Below, one piece after another: positions 52,489 to 64,000 of a stretch of DNA of 64,000 bases. Where the stretch lies: NCBI RefSeq assembly GCF_034479375.1, contig NZ_CP140155.1, positions 5,241,910 to 5,305,909 of the forward strand, read 5' to 3'. The stretch's first letter is position 1. Every line of letters starts with the position of its first letter. The notes beneath the pieces are model-generated. The model had not been told where the DNA came from and searched no databases. It saw only the letters and a list, made by a program, of their open reading frames with translations. A program made the translations under genes and the position numbers. Source of the stretch: Rhodopseudomonas palustris (GTDB taxonomy: Bacteria; Pseudomonadota; Alphaproteobacteria; Rhizobiales; Xanthobacteraceae).

Positions 52489-54624
52489 TCAGACGCTGCC
52501 GACCGTCTTCAATCTCGCCCGCGGATGGATTTCCGCCTGCGACAGCACCGTGGTCTGGGCCCGGAACCGTTCCACCAGCGAGCGCACGAACGGCCGGATC
52601 GAGGCCGACGTCACCAGCACCGGAGCTTCGCCTTCGCGCGCGGCCTGTTCGAAACGGTCGCGCACCGCGGTCATGAATTCCGACAGTTTCGACGGCGCCA
52701 TCGCCAGGCTGCGCTCGTCGCCCTGGCCGATGATCGATTCGGCGAACGCCTGCTCCCATTTCGCCGACAGCGCGATCAGCGGCAGGTAACCATTGTACGA
52801 GGTGTTCTGCGCGCAGATCTGCCGCGCCAGCCTGGCGCGGACGTGCTCGACGATGGTGTTCGGGTTGCGCGAGAAGGCGAGCGCGTCGGCGACGCCCTCG
52901 AGGATGGTCGACAGATCGCGGATCGAGATGCGCTCGGCGAGCAGGAGCTGCAGCACGCGCTGGATGCCGGACACGGTGATCTGGCCGGGCACGATGTCCT
53001 TGACCAGTTCGGACTGCTCCGCCGGCAGCTCCTTGAGCAGCTTCTGGGTCTCGCCGTAGGACAACAGATCCGACATGTTGCCCTTGAGCAGCTCGGTCAG
53101 ATGCGTCGACAGCACGGTGGCGGCGTCGACCACCGTGTAGCCCTTCAGCGACGCCTCTTCCTTGAAGGCGGCGTCGACCCAGGTCGCCGGCAATCCAAAT
53201 GTCGGCTCGGTGGTGTGAATGCCCGGCACCGTCACCTGTTCGCCGGCCGGGTCCATCACCATGAACTGGTTCGGCCAGATCCGGCCCGAGCCGGCGTCGA
53301 CTTCCTTGATCTTGATGACGTAGGTGTTGGCCTCGAGCTGGACGTTGTCGAGGATGCGCACCGCCGGCATCACGAACCCCATCTCGATCGCCAGCGAGCG
53401 GCGCAGCGCCTTGATCTGTTCGGTGAGGCGGTCGGTGCCGTCGGGGCCGTTGACCAGCGGCAGCAGCGCGTAGCCGAGCTCGATCTTGAGGTCGTCGATC
53501 TTCAGCGCCGCGCTGATCGGCTCTTCGGCTGCGGCGGCCGCTGCAGCCGCCGCGGCGACCGCCTCGGGCGCCTGTGCCGCTGCGGAATCGGCGGCCACCT
53601 TGCCGGCCGTCTTGCGCTTGCTCGCCGACACCGCCAGCCACGCCGCGCCGCCGCCAAGGAACAGGAACGGCAGGGTCGGGATGCCGGGCAGGGCGGCCAG
53701 CACCAGCATCACGCCGGCCGACATGCCGAGCGCCTGCGGATAGCCGGAGAGCTGGCTCATCAGCGCCTTGTCGGCGGAGCCGCTGATGCCGGCCTTCGAG
53801 ACCAGCAGGCCGGCGGCGGTCGAGACGATCAGCGCCGGCACCTGCGTGACGAGGCCGTCGCCGACGGTCAGCAGCGTGTAGGTGTGGCCGGCCTCGGCGA
53901 AGGAGAGGCCCTGCTGGGCGACGCCGATGATGATGCCGCCGATGACGTTGATGAACACCACGAGCAGGCCGGCGATGGCGTCGCCGCGCACGAATTTCGA
54001 GGCGCCGTCCATCGCGCCGAAGAAGCCGCTCTCGTCTTCGAGTTCCTGGCGGCGCTTCTTCGCGGTGGCTTCGTCGACCAGGCCGGCGGAGAGGTCGGCG
54101 TCGATCGCCATCTGCTTGCCGGGCATCGAATCCAGTTGGAACCGCGCCGCGACTTCGGCGATGCGGCCCGAACCCTTGGTGATGACCACGAAATTGACGA
54201 TGATCAGGATCGTGAACACGATGATCCCGATCACGAAATTGCCGCCCATCACGAAATTGCCGAACGCCTCGATGACGTGGCCGGCGGCGGCGGTGCCTTC
54301 GTGGCCGTGCGACAGGATCAGGCGGGTCGAGGCCATGTTCAGCGACAGCCGCAGCATGGTCGAGATCAGCAGCACGGTGGGGAACGACGAGAATTCGAGC
54401 GGCGCCTGGATGAACAAAGCGGTCATCAGGATCAGAATCGACAGCGTGATCGAGATCGCCAGAAACAGGTCGAGCACGATCGCCGGCAGCGGCATGATCA
54501 GCACGACCAGAATTGTGAGCACGCCGAAGGCGAGCGCGAGATCGCCGCGCTTCAGCATTGCGCCGATGTCGCGCAGGCTGGGAAGACCGCCGCCGGGGCC
54601 CTGGCCGACCGTCGTATCCGTCAT
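52489..54624 (-). CDS. flhA: Flagellar export gate protein FlhA
   Basis: 711 aa from the ATG at 54622-54624, chosen because AAGG lies at a fair distance; a GTG-started extension to 54756 is possible. About eight membrane helices (residues 30-330) include the FHIPEP-type block PLEFSSFPTVLLISTMLRLSLNMASTRLIL and the conserved cytoplasmic loop SMPGKQMAIDADLSAGLVDEATAKKRR. An Ala-rich linker leads to the large cytoplasmic domain (about 370-700) that docks export substrates. It is the central ion-driven component of the flagellar type III export gate, together with FliI/FliJ encoded on the other strand. Confidence 0.96.
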   Translation of the reverse strand: MTDTTVGQGPGGGLPSLRDIGAMLKRGDLALAFGVLTILVVLIMPLPAIVLDLFLAISITLSILILMTALFIQAPLEFSSFPTVLLISTMLRLSLNMASTRLILSHGHEGTAAAGHVIEAFGNFVMGGNFVIGIIVFTILIIVNFVVITKGSGRIAEVAARFQLDSMPGKQMAIDADLSAGLVDEATAKKRRQELEDESGFFGAMDGASKFVRGDAIAGLLVVFINVIGGIIIGVAQQGLSFAEAGHTYTLLTVGDGLVTQVPALIVSTAAGLLVSKAGISGSADKALMSQLSGYPQALGMSAGVMLVLAALPGIPTLPFLFLGGGAAWLAVSASKRKTAGKVAADSAAAQAPEAVAAAAAAAAAAEEPISAALKIDDLKIELGYALLPLVNGPDGTDRLTEQIKALRRSLAIEMGFVMPAVRILDNVQLEANTYVIKIKEVDAGSGRIWPNQFMVMDPAGEQVTVPGIHTTEPTFGLPATWVDAAFKEEASLKGYTVVDAATVLSTHLTELLKGNMSDLLSYGETQKLLKELPAEQSELVKDIVPGQITVSGIQRVLQLLLAERISIRDLSTILEGVADALAFSRNPNTIVEHVRARLARQICAQNTSYNGYLPLIALSAKWEQAFAESIIGQGDERSLAMAPSKLSEFMTAVRDRFEQAAREGEAPVLVTSASIRPFVRSLVERFRAQTTVLSQAEIHPRARLKTVGSV

Positions 54625-54886
54625 GTCCGCCGCCTTCTCCCGCCGTCGTTTGCGCCTGCCGAACGCCCGCGTCGCGACCGCAGCGTCGCCGGCTCCAATG
54701 TGAGGCACCGCACTGGCGTCCACGGGCATTCCCCCGGTGTTCGCGGCTGACGACACTTCCGATCACTCGGCAAAATTTGCCCAGTTTATGGTTAGGAAAG
54801 GGTTAACGCGGGTTAACCTGCGGCGTCATGGCAGGGGGCCGGCCGATGCCCTTGACCCGTGGCGTCCGCCCGGAGAAGTTGACGGG

Positions 54887-56137
54887 GTGGAAACGCCTGC
54901 ACAAAAGACCGGCACAACGCCGGCATTCATGCTCGACTCGCGCCAGGCCTGGACCCGGCTGGCGTTGGCGCTCGTCATCGGCTCGATCGGCAGCGTCGGG
55001 ATGTGGTCGGTGGTGGTGGTGCTGCCGGTGGTGCAGACCGATTTCGCCGCGACCCGTGGCGCGGCGTCGCTGGCCTTCACGCTGGCGATGCTCGGCTTCG
55101 GCCTCGGCGGGGTGGCGACCGGCAAGCTCACCGACCGTTTCGGCATCGTCGCCGCGATCGGCAGCGGCGTCGGGCTGATCGGGCTCGGTTATGCGGGCGC
55201 CGGGCTGTCGACGGCGCTGTGGCAGTTCAACCTGATGCATTTCGTGATCGGCGCCGGCGCCTCGGCGACGTTCGGACCGCTGATGGCGGAGGCTTCGCAC
55301 TGGTTTCTGCGCTATCGCGGCGTCGCGGTGTCGATCGCCGCCACCGGCAATTATCTCGGCGGCACGATCTGGCCCCCGCTGGTGAACTGGGGCACGCAGA
55401 GCTACGGCTGGCGCGCCACCCACGTGGCGATCGGCGCGTTCTGCGTGGTGTCGATGACGCTGGTGCTGGCGCTGCTGCGCGCGCGGATGGGCGGCCATGT
55501 GGTGGCCGCGCACACCGCGGCCCCGCCGCCGAAGATCGACCTGCAGCTTCCCACCAACACGCTGACGGCGCTGCTGTGCGTCGCCGCGGTCGCCTGCTGC
55601 GTGGCGATGGCGATGCCGCAGGTCCACATCGTGGCGTATTGCGGCGATCTCGGCTACGGCGTCGCGCGCGGCGCCGAGATGCTGTCGCTGATGCTGGCCT
55701 GCGGCATCATCAGCCGGATCGGCTCGGGTTTTCTCGCCGACCGCATCGGCGGCATCGCGACGCTGCTGATCGGCGCGGTGGCGCAGGGCGCAGCGTTGCT
55801 GTTCTATCTGTTCTTCGACAGCCTGGTGTCGCTCTACGTGATCTCGGCGATGTTCGGCCTGTTCCAGGGCGGCATCGTGCCGGCCTATGCGATCATCGTG
55901 CGCGAGGCGATGCCCGCGCGCGAAGCCGCCACCCGCGTCGGCATCGTGATCATGGCATCGGTGGTCGGGATGTCGCTCGGCGGCTGGATCTCCGGCCTGA
56001 TCTTCGACGCCACCGGCTCCTACGCCGCCGCCTTCCTCAACGGCATCGGCTGGAACGCCCTCAACGTCGCCATCATGGCCGCGCTGCTGTTCCGCGCGAG
56101 GCGGCGCGGCGGCGGCTCGCGCGTGGCGATGGCGTGA
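54887..56137 (+). CDS. Major facilitator superfamily transporter
   Basis: 416 aa from a GTG at 54887 with GGAG upstream; an ATG at 54929 is the alternative. Twelve membrane helices. The loop 2-3 signature appears as GKLTDRFG, and its repeat in the second half as SGFLADRIGG. Helix 5 has GNYLGGTIWPP. The profile is that of MFS carriers of small organic acids (formate/oxalate and monocarboxylate type), but the substrate is not certain. Divergent from flhA; tRNA-Ile follows. Confidence 0.88.
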   Translation: METPAQKTGTTPAFMLDSRQAWTRLALALVIGSIGSVGMWSVVVVLPVVQTDFAATRGAASLAFTLAMLGFGLGGVATGKLTDRFGIVAAIGSGVGLIGLGYAGAGLSTALWQFNLMHFVIGAGASATFGPLMAEASHWFLRYRGVAVSIAATGNYLGGTIWPPLVNWGTQSYGWRATHVAIGAFCVVSMTLVLALLRARMGGHVVAAHTAAPPPKIDLQLPTNTLTALLCVAAVACCVAMAMPQVHIVAYCGDLGYGVARGAEMLSLMLACGIISRIGSGFLADRIGGIATLLIGAVAQGAALLFYLFFDSLVSLYVISAMFGLFQGGIVPAYAIIVREAMPAREAATRVGIVIMASVVGMSLGGWISGLIFDATGSYAAAFLNGIGWNALNVAIMAALLFRARRRGGGSRVAMA

Positions 56138-56244
56138 GGCGGCGCAAGGCGACGCCCGCAACCTGCGCAAGGTAGCGATTGCCGCGCCGAACCCGCCATT
56201 GTATGCCGTGACCGCACCGTCCGCCGCCCGAGCGGCCGCCGGCG

Positions 56245-56320
56245 GGGCCTGTAGCTCAATGGTTAGAGCCGGCCGCTCATAACGGTCTGGTTCCTGGTTC
56301 GAGTCCAGGCAGGCCCACCA
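56245..56320 (+). tRNA. tRNA with CAT anticodon, most likely tRNA-Ile2, CCA encoded
   Basis: 76 bases. Acceptor GGGCCTG/CAGGCCC, D arm GCTC/GAGC, anticodon stem GGCCG/CGGTC with loop CTCATAA, and T arm CCTGGTTCGAGTCCAGG. The loop CTCATAA is typical of the isoleucine-AUA tRNA, whose C34 is changed to lysidine by TilS; elongator Met is less likely. Confidence 0.88.
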
Positions 56321-56472
56321 GCAATTGCGGTGAGGAGTGATTTGCCTCGCGGTCACCCAATCCTCGCCTCAGCCAATCGAATGACCAGCGATTGCTGCGT
56401 GAAGGTTGGTGCGAAGCTGTGGTGTCAGCAGCGAAGTATATCGTCGGTGGAAGGCCTTGCGATCATGTTCAC

Positions 56473-57603
56473 CTATAGCGGCACGCGCGCGAACACCGCC
56501 GTGCCTTTTTTTGGATGAGATTCGAGTTCGACCGTTCCGTTGACGAGAGCCAGCCGCTCGCGCATGCCCAGCAGGCCCAGTCGGCGCGACGATTTTTCGG
56601 CGACGCCGGGCTCGACCTCGGGCACACCGCAACCATCGTCTTCGACGATGCAGATCAGTTCGCTGCCCCGCATCTCCAGGATCACCCCGACCCGGGTCGC
56701 CTTGGCGTGGCGCACCACGTTGGTGATGCCTTCCTGAATCACGCGATACAGGGCGCTTTCGACATCAGGCGGCAATCTCCGGTCGCCGATCCCGAAGTGA
56801 AGATCGAAGCTCAGGCTGCAATGCGGCTCCCACTCGGCGACGAGCTGGCCGATCGCGTCCTCCAGGCCGAGCGCATCGAGCGCAGTCGGGCGGACCTCCC
56901 AGGCGATCCGGTGCAGACTCCTGCTCATATCGTGCGTGATGCGTTTCAACGACGCGGCCTTACTTGCGATGTCGCTCTGCGCCGGCGCGCTGCGTGCGAT
57001 CGAGTCGAGGCCGAGCTGAACCAGCGTTACCGACTGGCCGAGGTTGTCGTGCATCTCCCGGGCAATTCGCTGACGCTCGGCCTCCTGCTCCGTCATCGTC
57101 TGTCGCAGCACCTGGAGAACGTCGGCCTCCGCGGCAGCGCGCCGCTTTGTCTGCTTCATCAGTTCGCGGGCGGTCGCCCTGCTTTCGACCAGGCGGCGCG
57201 CCACCTCAGCGAGCGCGTCGGCGTTGCGCGAGGCGTAACGAATCGACCGCTCGAGCAGCACCGCGTCGAACTCCCCCTTCACCAGATAGTCGTTGGCGCC
57301 GACCTCGGTCGCCGCCTCGTCGACCGCCGCGCTGCCGTGGCCAGTCAACACGATGATCGGCTTCGTCATCCCGTTCGCTCGTGCCCGACGCACGAGATCC
57401 AGGCCGTTGTCCGGGCCGAGCCGGAAATCGACGAAATACAAATCGTGCTGGTCGCGATCGAACGCCGCGAGCGCATCCGCATAGGTCGAGATCCAATCCA
57501 GCTGCGGATGGTACCCCGGAATCTTGTGCAACTGGCGCTCGAAAGCGAGACACTCGATCTGCGCGTCGTCGACCAGCAGAATCCTGGTCGCGAGTCTACT
57601 CAT
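56473..57603 (-). CDS. Receiver-histidine kinase of the bacteriophytochrome locus
   Basis: 376 aa. An N-terminal receiver (about 6-122, phospho-accepting Asp59 in LYFVDFRLGPDNG) is joined by a coiled linker to a NarX/DegS-type (HisKA_3) kinase: His185 in RIAREMHDNLGQSVTLVQLGLDS, N-box VIQEGITNVVRHAKAT and the G-boxes DDGCGVP and RLGLLGMRERL. The reversed order (receiver first) suggests that the kinase is driven by phosphorylation of its receiver, as in a relay. Its start overlaps the stop of the upstream single-domain receiver gene. In R. palustris the equivalent position is held by Rpa3018, reported to act in the light control of LH4 synthesis; that equivalence is recalled, not proven here. 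Confidence 0.93.
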   Translation of the reverse strand: MSRLATRILLVDDAQIECLAFERQLHKIPGYHPQLDWISTYADALAAFDRDQHDLYFVDFRLGPDNGLDLVRRARANGMTKPIIVLTGHGSAAVDEAATEVGANDYLVKGEFDAVLLERSIRYASRNADALAEVARRLVESRATARELMKQTKRRAAAEADVLQVLRQTMTEQEAERQRIAREMHDNLGQSVTLVQLGLDSIARSAPAQSDIASKAASLKRITHDMSRSLHRIAWEVRPTALDALGLEDAIGQLVAEWEPHCSLSFDLHFGIGDRRLPPDVESALYRVIQEGITNVVRHAKATRVGVILEMRGSELICIVEDDGCGVPEVEPGVAEKSSRRLGLLGMRERLALVNGTVELESHPKKGTAVFARVPL

Positions 57604-58059
57604 GACCGAAACTCTCCGTCATCGGCAGAGACGCGGTCTTCATCCAGAACTGCCAGAGCGATTCGATCGCGGAGACGTAGTCGGAAATGCTGGCCGGCTT
57701 GACGAGGTAGGCGTTGATTCCAATCGAGTAGGCTTCGGTGATGTGTTTCGGGCTCTCCGAGGTGGACAGCGCGATCACCGGCAGGTGGCGAATAGCCTCG
57801 TCGGCGCGCAGGATGCGGATCACCTTGCGCCCGTCCAGCCGCGGCATGTTGAGGTCGAGCAGGATCAGCGTCGGCGTCGGCGCCGAGCCTTCCTCGGCGT
57901 AGCGGTGGCGGCGCTTGAGATAGTCGAGCATCTGCTCGCCGTCACTGACGAAGCGGATATCCGCCTTGATTCCGGCCCGCCCGAACACTTCGGTCAGGAT
58001 CAGCTTGTCGTAGTCGTGGTCCTCGGCGACCAGCACCGTCGGCAAAATCGGATCCCGGT

Positions 58060-58063
<4 letters not shown>
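57596..58063 (-). CDS. Single-domain response regulator of the bacteriophytochrome locus
   Basis: 155 aa, Rcp1-like receiver. Acidic residues AEDHDYD, phospho-accepting Asp70 (LILLDLNMPRLDGRKV), Ser/Thr in ALSTSESP and Lys in LVKPASI are all present. No output domain. The stop of the upstream phytochrome gene overlaps its start, so it is probably the first phospho-acceptor of the phytochrome kinases, handing on to the receiver-kinase encoded next. In R. palustris the corresponding protein is Rpa3017 (recalled). Confidence 0.94.
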
Positions 58064-60384
<2,321 letters not shown>

Positions 60385-60397
60385 CGCGGTGTCCGGT

Positions 60398-62674
60398 TCA
60401 AGGCGTGGCCGCCAGGGCGACCGCAATCGGCAGCGTGAACCAGAAGGTGGAGCCAGAACCGGGGATCGTGTCGACGCCGACCTGGCCTCCGTGCCGCTGC
60501 ACGATCTTGCGGCAGATCGCGAGCCCGATGCCGCTGCCCTCGTAGTCGTCGGGGCCATGGAGACGCTGAAACGGCTCGAAGATCTGCTCGGCGTATTTCG
60601 GGTCGAAGCCGATGCCGTTGTCGCTGACGCAGATCCGTGTGGAGCCGGCCGCCCTGCCGACTTCCCCGCGGGGCTCCTCCGCGCTGCGCTGCTCGGCGAA
60701 CACGCGAATTCGGCAGGGTCGGCCGGGATGCCGATACTTCAATGCGTTCGACAACAGGTTCTGCAGGACCTGGCGCATCTGGTTGCGGTCGCATTGCGCG
60801 ACGGGTAGCTGTTCGATCTCCACGACCGCCGACGCCTCTTCGATCCGCTGATGCAGATCGGTGACGACGTCCTGGGCGACTTCCATCAAAGACGTCTGCG
60901 CGAGCGGCTTGGAGCGGCGGCCGAGCTGCGAGAATTCGGCGAGGTCGTTGATCAGAATGCGCAGCCGCTGCGACGATTTTTCGATGCCGCTGACCATCAG
61001 GCCGAGACGCTCGTCGCCCATCTCGCGGATCGACTCGCCGAGCAGTCCGGCGAAGGCCTCGATGTGGCGCAGAGGCTCCTTGATGTCGTGCGAGGCCACG
61101 TTGGCGAAAGCCTCGAGTTCTTCATTGCTGCGCGCGAGCTGGGTGTTCACGCGTTCGAGCTTCTCGGTGTTGCGCAGGATCACATCGATGACGAGATCCC
61201 TGATCTCGACCGCGGCCGCGATTTCATGCGGCTGCCAGGGCAGGGCGCGCCCGCTGGTTTCTTCGGTCCAGGCGGCGAACGACGTCCGCGGCCGCAATCG
61301 CCCGGATTCCGCCCTGACCGATTTGTCGGGATTGCCGGCCCAATAGACGGTCTGCGACACTTCCGGGCGAAACCACAGCATCACCCGCCGCGGCGTCGTC
61401 CGCGACAGCGGAACGGCCAGCACGCCGCTGGCGACGTCGGCGAAGGCTTTGGCCTCCGGAAACAGCGTGGATAGCTGATCGGTCGCGAACAGCTCGGCGC
61501 TGTCATTGCGCCCGACCAGACCGGCCAGCATCTCGATCGCCGCTTCGGGTGGTGTGCGGCCGATCGAGGTGATGCCTTCGCGTCCGAACAGGCACAGGCC
61601 CGACGCACCCATCAGTTCGAGCAGGGCTTCGCTGTTGCGCACCAGACCCGCGCGATGGTCGTGCAATTGCTCGATGTCGCTGATCAGGCTGCGCTGGATC
61701 GCCTTTCCTTTCAGGGTCTGGCGGGTCGCGGCCTGCTCCTCCATCACGCCGACCTGCCAGGCCAGCACCTGCGCGACCATGTCGCAAGCCTGGCGGGCAT
61801 CGTGGCCGACGTAGCGCGGCTGCCGGTTGTGGCACGCGATCAGCCCCCACAGCTTGTCGCCGCGGAGGATCGAGACCGACATCGTGCCGCGCATGCCGAT
61901 ATTGCGCATGTATTCGAGATGGATCGGCGACACGCTGCGCAGCACGGCAAAACTCAGATCGATCGCCTGCCCGGTGGACGGATCGTGGCCGGGCACGATC
62001 GGAACGGGGATGTAGTCGATATCGGGAATGATCCGGATCGGATTGGTGGTGTAGAGCCGGCGCGCCTGCGCCGGGATGTCCGACGGCGGAAAGTGCAGCC
62101 CGAGAAACGACTCGACGCCTTCGGTACGGTCCTCCGCGATCACTTCGCCGCTGAAATCGGGCGCGAAGCGGTAGATCTTCACCCGATCGAATTCGGTGAT
62201 TTCGCGCACTTCGCGCGCCGCCGCGCTGCAGGCGCCTTCCAGGCTCTGCGCCGCCTGCAGGCGCTTGATCGCGCCGCTGGTCCGGCAGAAGAACGCGTGC
62301 GACTCGGCCGCCTCGTGCCGTGGCACTTCGAGTTCGAGAAACGTCAACCCGCCGTGGCGATGCCAGAGTCCGGTGAATTCGGCGTCGCGCCGGCACAGCC
62401 GAATGGCGACCGGCGAGCCGCTGGCGTCGGCCGGCTCGCGCATGGCGCTGCGGAGCCGCGCCTGGCTGGCGGCGTCGAGCGCCTCGGCGAGCGATCTGCC
62501 GAGCAGATCGTCCGGGCCGAGATCGGCAAAAGTCGCGATGTTCGAACTAACGGCAACCGCCCGCAGATCGTCGTTGAACGCGATCAGCAATCCATGCGGC
62601 TGGATGGACCCGGGAATGTGTATCGGCTCGCGGTCGCAGTTCGTCAGGTCGACGTCACCGGCAGCCGAATTCAT
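60398..62674 (-). CDS. Bacteriophytochrome histidine kinase, BphP2-like
   Basis: 758 aa with the same PAS-GAF-PHY-kinase plan. The bilin Cys13 is in NCDREPIHIPGSIQPHG, Asp199 in FPPSDIPAQ (Pro replaces the usual Ala), His and Tyr in SPIHLEY, and the PHY tongue has the canonical PRTSF (462-466). Kinase His529 lies in ANVASHDIKEPLRHIEAF, with N-box LLQNLLSNALKYR. It therefore looks like the classical red/far-red partner of the phytochrome encoded next. The two kinases are about equally long and clearly duplicated. The ATG at 62672-62674 gives a short head before the Cys, as usual in BphPs. Confidence 0.93.
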   Translation of the reverse strand: MNSAAGDVDLTNCDREPIHIPGSIQPHGLLIAFNDDLRAVAVSSNIATFADLGPDDLLGRSLAEALDAASQARLRSAMREPADASGSPVAIRLCRRDAEFTGLWHRHGGLTFLELEVPRHEAAESHAFFCRTSGAIKRLQAAQSLEGACSAAAREVREITEFDRVKIYRFAPDFSGEVIAEDRTEGVESFLGLHFPPSDIPAQARRLYTTNPIRIIPDIDYIPVPIVPGHDPSTGQAIDLSFAVLRSVSPIHLEYMRNIGMRGTMSVSILRGDKLWGLIACHNRQPRYVGHDARQACDMVAQVLAWQVGVMEEQAATRQTLKGKAIQRSLISDIEQLHDHRAGLVRNSEALLELMGASGLCLFGREGITSIGRTPPEAAIEMLAGLVGRNDSAELFATDQLSTLFPEAKAFADVASGVLAVPLSRTTPRRVMLWFRPEVSQTVYWAGNPDKSVRAESGRLRPRTSFAAWTEETSGRALPWQPHEIAAAVEIRDLVIDVILRNTEKLERVNTQLARSNEELEAFANVASHDIKEPLRHIEAFAGLLGESIREMGDERLGLMVSGIEKSSQRLRILINDLAEFSQLGRRSKPLAQTSLMEVAQDVVTDLHQRIEEASAVVEIEQLPVAQCDRNQMRQVLQNLLSNALKYRHPGRPCRIRVFAEQRSAEEPRGEVGRAAGSTRICVSDNGIGFDPKYAEQIFEPFQRLHGPDDYEGSGIGLAICRKIVQRHGGQVGVDTIPGSGSTFWFTLPIAVALAATP

Positions 62675-62871
62675 GCCCAACTCACGTGCACTTGGTGGTC
62701 CGGATCGACCGATCTTGAGAATCGGCCGAGACCGCAGGAGCGCGGCCGGGTCCTTGAAACGATGAAGCAAGCCTTGCGCCGATGGCTCCCATCGATGTTG
62801 CGATAGATCAAGGCATGGCATCGGTTTGCAGGAGCCCAAGTGGGGAACGGCCTATCGCACCGGAGCAGCCG

Positions 62872-63564
62872 TTACGGCTCCGCGCTCTCCAGCCAGCCCA
62901 TGCTGAGCGCGAAGCGGATCAACTCCACCCGGTTGGTGAAACCGAGTTTGTCCATGGCGCGCGCCTTGTAGGTCTCGACGCTCTTGGAGCCGACCTGGAG
63001 CTTGGCGGAGATCACCTTGTTGCTGTGGCCGACCGAGGCCAGCCGCAGCACTTCCAGCTCGCGGGTGCTGAGTTCCGATATCGGGCTGGTTTCGCTGTCG
63101 ATGGACACCTGCTGGACGCCCCGACCGATGGCGCGCCCGGCGATCGCCGGATCGAGATAAAGCCCGCCGGCGGCGACGGCGTGGATGCCGCGGATCAGTT
63201 CGTCGGTCGCCGAGCGCTTGAGGATGTAACCGCCGACGCCCATTTTGAGCAGCCGCCGCAGATACGCACCATCCTCTTGCACCGACAGGACGAGCACGCG
63301 CGCCTTCGGCAGCGCCTCGAGATACTTCTCGGTGACGTCGATTCCGTTCATGCCCGGCATCGACAGATCGAACACCGCGACGTCGGGCCTCAGCTCGATG
63401 GCGCGCCGCAGCGCCTTGGGTCCGTCGGTGGCCTCGCCGACCAGCTCGAGTTCGGGATCTTCGGCGACGAGCATCTTCATCCCGCTCAGGACAATCGGAT
63501 GATCGTCGGCGAGAAAGATCCGCAAACGAGAGCCGTGGGGTGGGTTCGGTGATTTCGCGTCCAT
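62872..63564 (-). CDS. LuxR-type response regulator of the bacteriophytochrome locus
   Basis: 230 aa (NarL/FixJ type). A receiver (about 14-130, phospho-accepting Asp66 in AVFDLSMPGMNG, acidic ADDH) is followed by a LuxR helix-turn-helix (about 165-225; STRELEVLRLASVGHSNKVISAKLQVGSKSVETYKARAMDKLG). It is the DNA-binding output of the cluster and lies first in the run, 197 bases before the phytochrome genes. It may be the end point of the phosphorelay, acting on the adjacent promoters; the target is inferred. Confidence 0.93.
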   Translation of the reverse strand: MDAKSPNPPHGSRLRIFLADDHPIVLSGMKMLVAEDPELELVGEATDGPKALRRAIELRPDVAVFDLSMPGMNGIDVTEKYLEALPKARVLVLSVQEDGAYLRRLLKMGVGGYILKRSATDELIRGIHAVAAGGLYLDPAIAGRAIGRGVQQVSIDSETSPISELSTRELEVLRLASVGHSNKVISAKLQVGSKSVETYKARAMDKLGFTNRVELIRFALSMGWLESAEP

Positions 63565-64000
63565 CGTTCACACAGCCAAACCCACAAAGCTTGGCTGCCT
63601 CCTCGAGCGACCGCACGATTTCGGCCGACTGCATTGCAGGACCCGCGTTTCCGATGCTGTAGGGCCCGACCAGCTCGCCACGTGACTACGCCGGTCGTCG
63701 GATTATGGGCTTGGCCCAAATCAATTCCCGGCGTCAGGAAAACCTGACCGCTGTACCGACTACTCCAGCAAGATACGGACGCCGTGCTTCTGTCAACACA
63801 AATTGACTAACTCGTGTGTCAAGTTGATTTTACAGTCACTGGGAGCGGAGACGTTTCCCGGCGACTATCCAACAGGAAATCTGGCACCGCCTCGCATCGG
63901 CACTGCGCATTCACCCTTTTCAGCCGTTTTTGGGCGAAGGCGCCGCTGTCGAGGCAAGGCAAGGACAGTGCTGCGACCACACGAACTCACGTTCGAGGCC
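63565..64000. promoter_or_regulatory. Control region upstream of the phytochrome/LuxR operon
   Basis: 436 bases to the right edge with no convincing gene. TTGGCCCAAATCAA at 63711-63724 is a near match to the FixK/FnrL box (TTGAY-N4-RTCAA, one mismatch). TGTCAAGTTGATTTTACA at 63817-63834 fits the PpsR pattern TGT-N12-ACA. TGTCAA/TTGAC units recur at 63791, 63803 and 63817. Together these suggest oxygen and redox control of photosynthesis genes, possibly also of a gene beyond the edge. Confidence 0.5.

Noticed and set aside
54625..54756. GTG-started N-terminal extension of FlhA
   Set aside because: Not excluded, but the ATG at 54624 gives the usual FlhA start and has a fair ribosome-binding site.

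Overview
The window looks like chromosomal DNA of a purple non-sulfur alphaproteobacterium of the Bradyrhizobium/Rhodopseudomonas group, most likely Rhodopseudomonas palustris or a close relative. The reasons are high GC, CtrA and ChpT, type II glutamine synthetase beside a DUF2735 gene, sigma-EcfG-type promoters (GGAAC-N16/17-CGTT), a CYP153-type P450, and a tandem bacteriophytochrome pair with the order and key residues of the R. palustris BphP2/BphP3 locus. This placement is inference from gene content; no database was searched.

Layout. 1-3.1 kb: an AI-2E-type permease (cut by the left edge), an L,D-transpeptidase, a DUF2865 protein, a 51-aa membrane protein and a CsbD protein; three of these genes have a near-perfect EcfG stress promoter. 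3.1-12.7 kb: malate synthase G, sulfate uptake genes (sbp-cysT-cysW, without cysA) and, divergently, siroheme and sulfite reduction genes (cysG-DUF2849-cysI-DUF934). 13-15.8 kb: glutaminase, DUF2735 and glnII with a sigma-54 promoter. 16-20.4 kb: YcjF/YcjX, a hemolysin-III-type membrane protein and an SDR. 20.6-28.6 kb: a catabolic block on the minus strand (CYP153 P450, acyl-CoA dehydrogenase, class III CoA-transferase, MaoC-type hydratase, benzoylformate-decarboxylase-like enzyme) with a divergent isovaleryl-CoA dehydrogenase. 28.8-30.1 kb: an intact IS481-family element among palindromic repeats. 30.5-39.9 kb: envelope and housekeeping genes (DUF2927, second L,D-transpeptidase, a ThDP enzyme, VIT transporter, tRNA-Val, a coiled-coil membrane protein, DUF1134/EipA, a YHS-like protein, CysQ).

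40-54.6 kb: cell-cycle, chemotaxis and flagellar genes: chpT, cheA (hybrid with a receiver), cheW, cheY, cheB, cheR, ctrA, fliI, fliJ, an ECF sigma/anti-sigma pair, and flhA. The ctrA-fliI gap is dense in GANTC sites. 54.9-64 kb: an MFS transporter, tRNA-Ile2 (CAT), then a light-sensing set on the minus strand: LuxR-type response regulator, two bacteriophytochrome kinases, a single-domain receiver and a receiver-histidine kinase. The final 436 bases are regulatory DNA with FixK-like and PpsR-like sites.

Themes. Sulfur assimilation (sbp/cysTW, cysG/cysI, cysQ) is spread over the window. Motility and cell-cycle control sit together through ChpT/CtrA. Light control of photosynthesis is encoded at the right end. 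Five families of palindromic intergenic repeats punctuate operons, and one contributes the apparent start codon of cysT.
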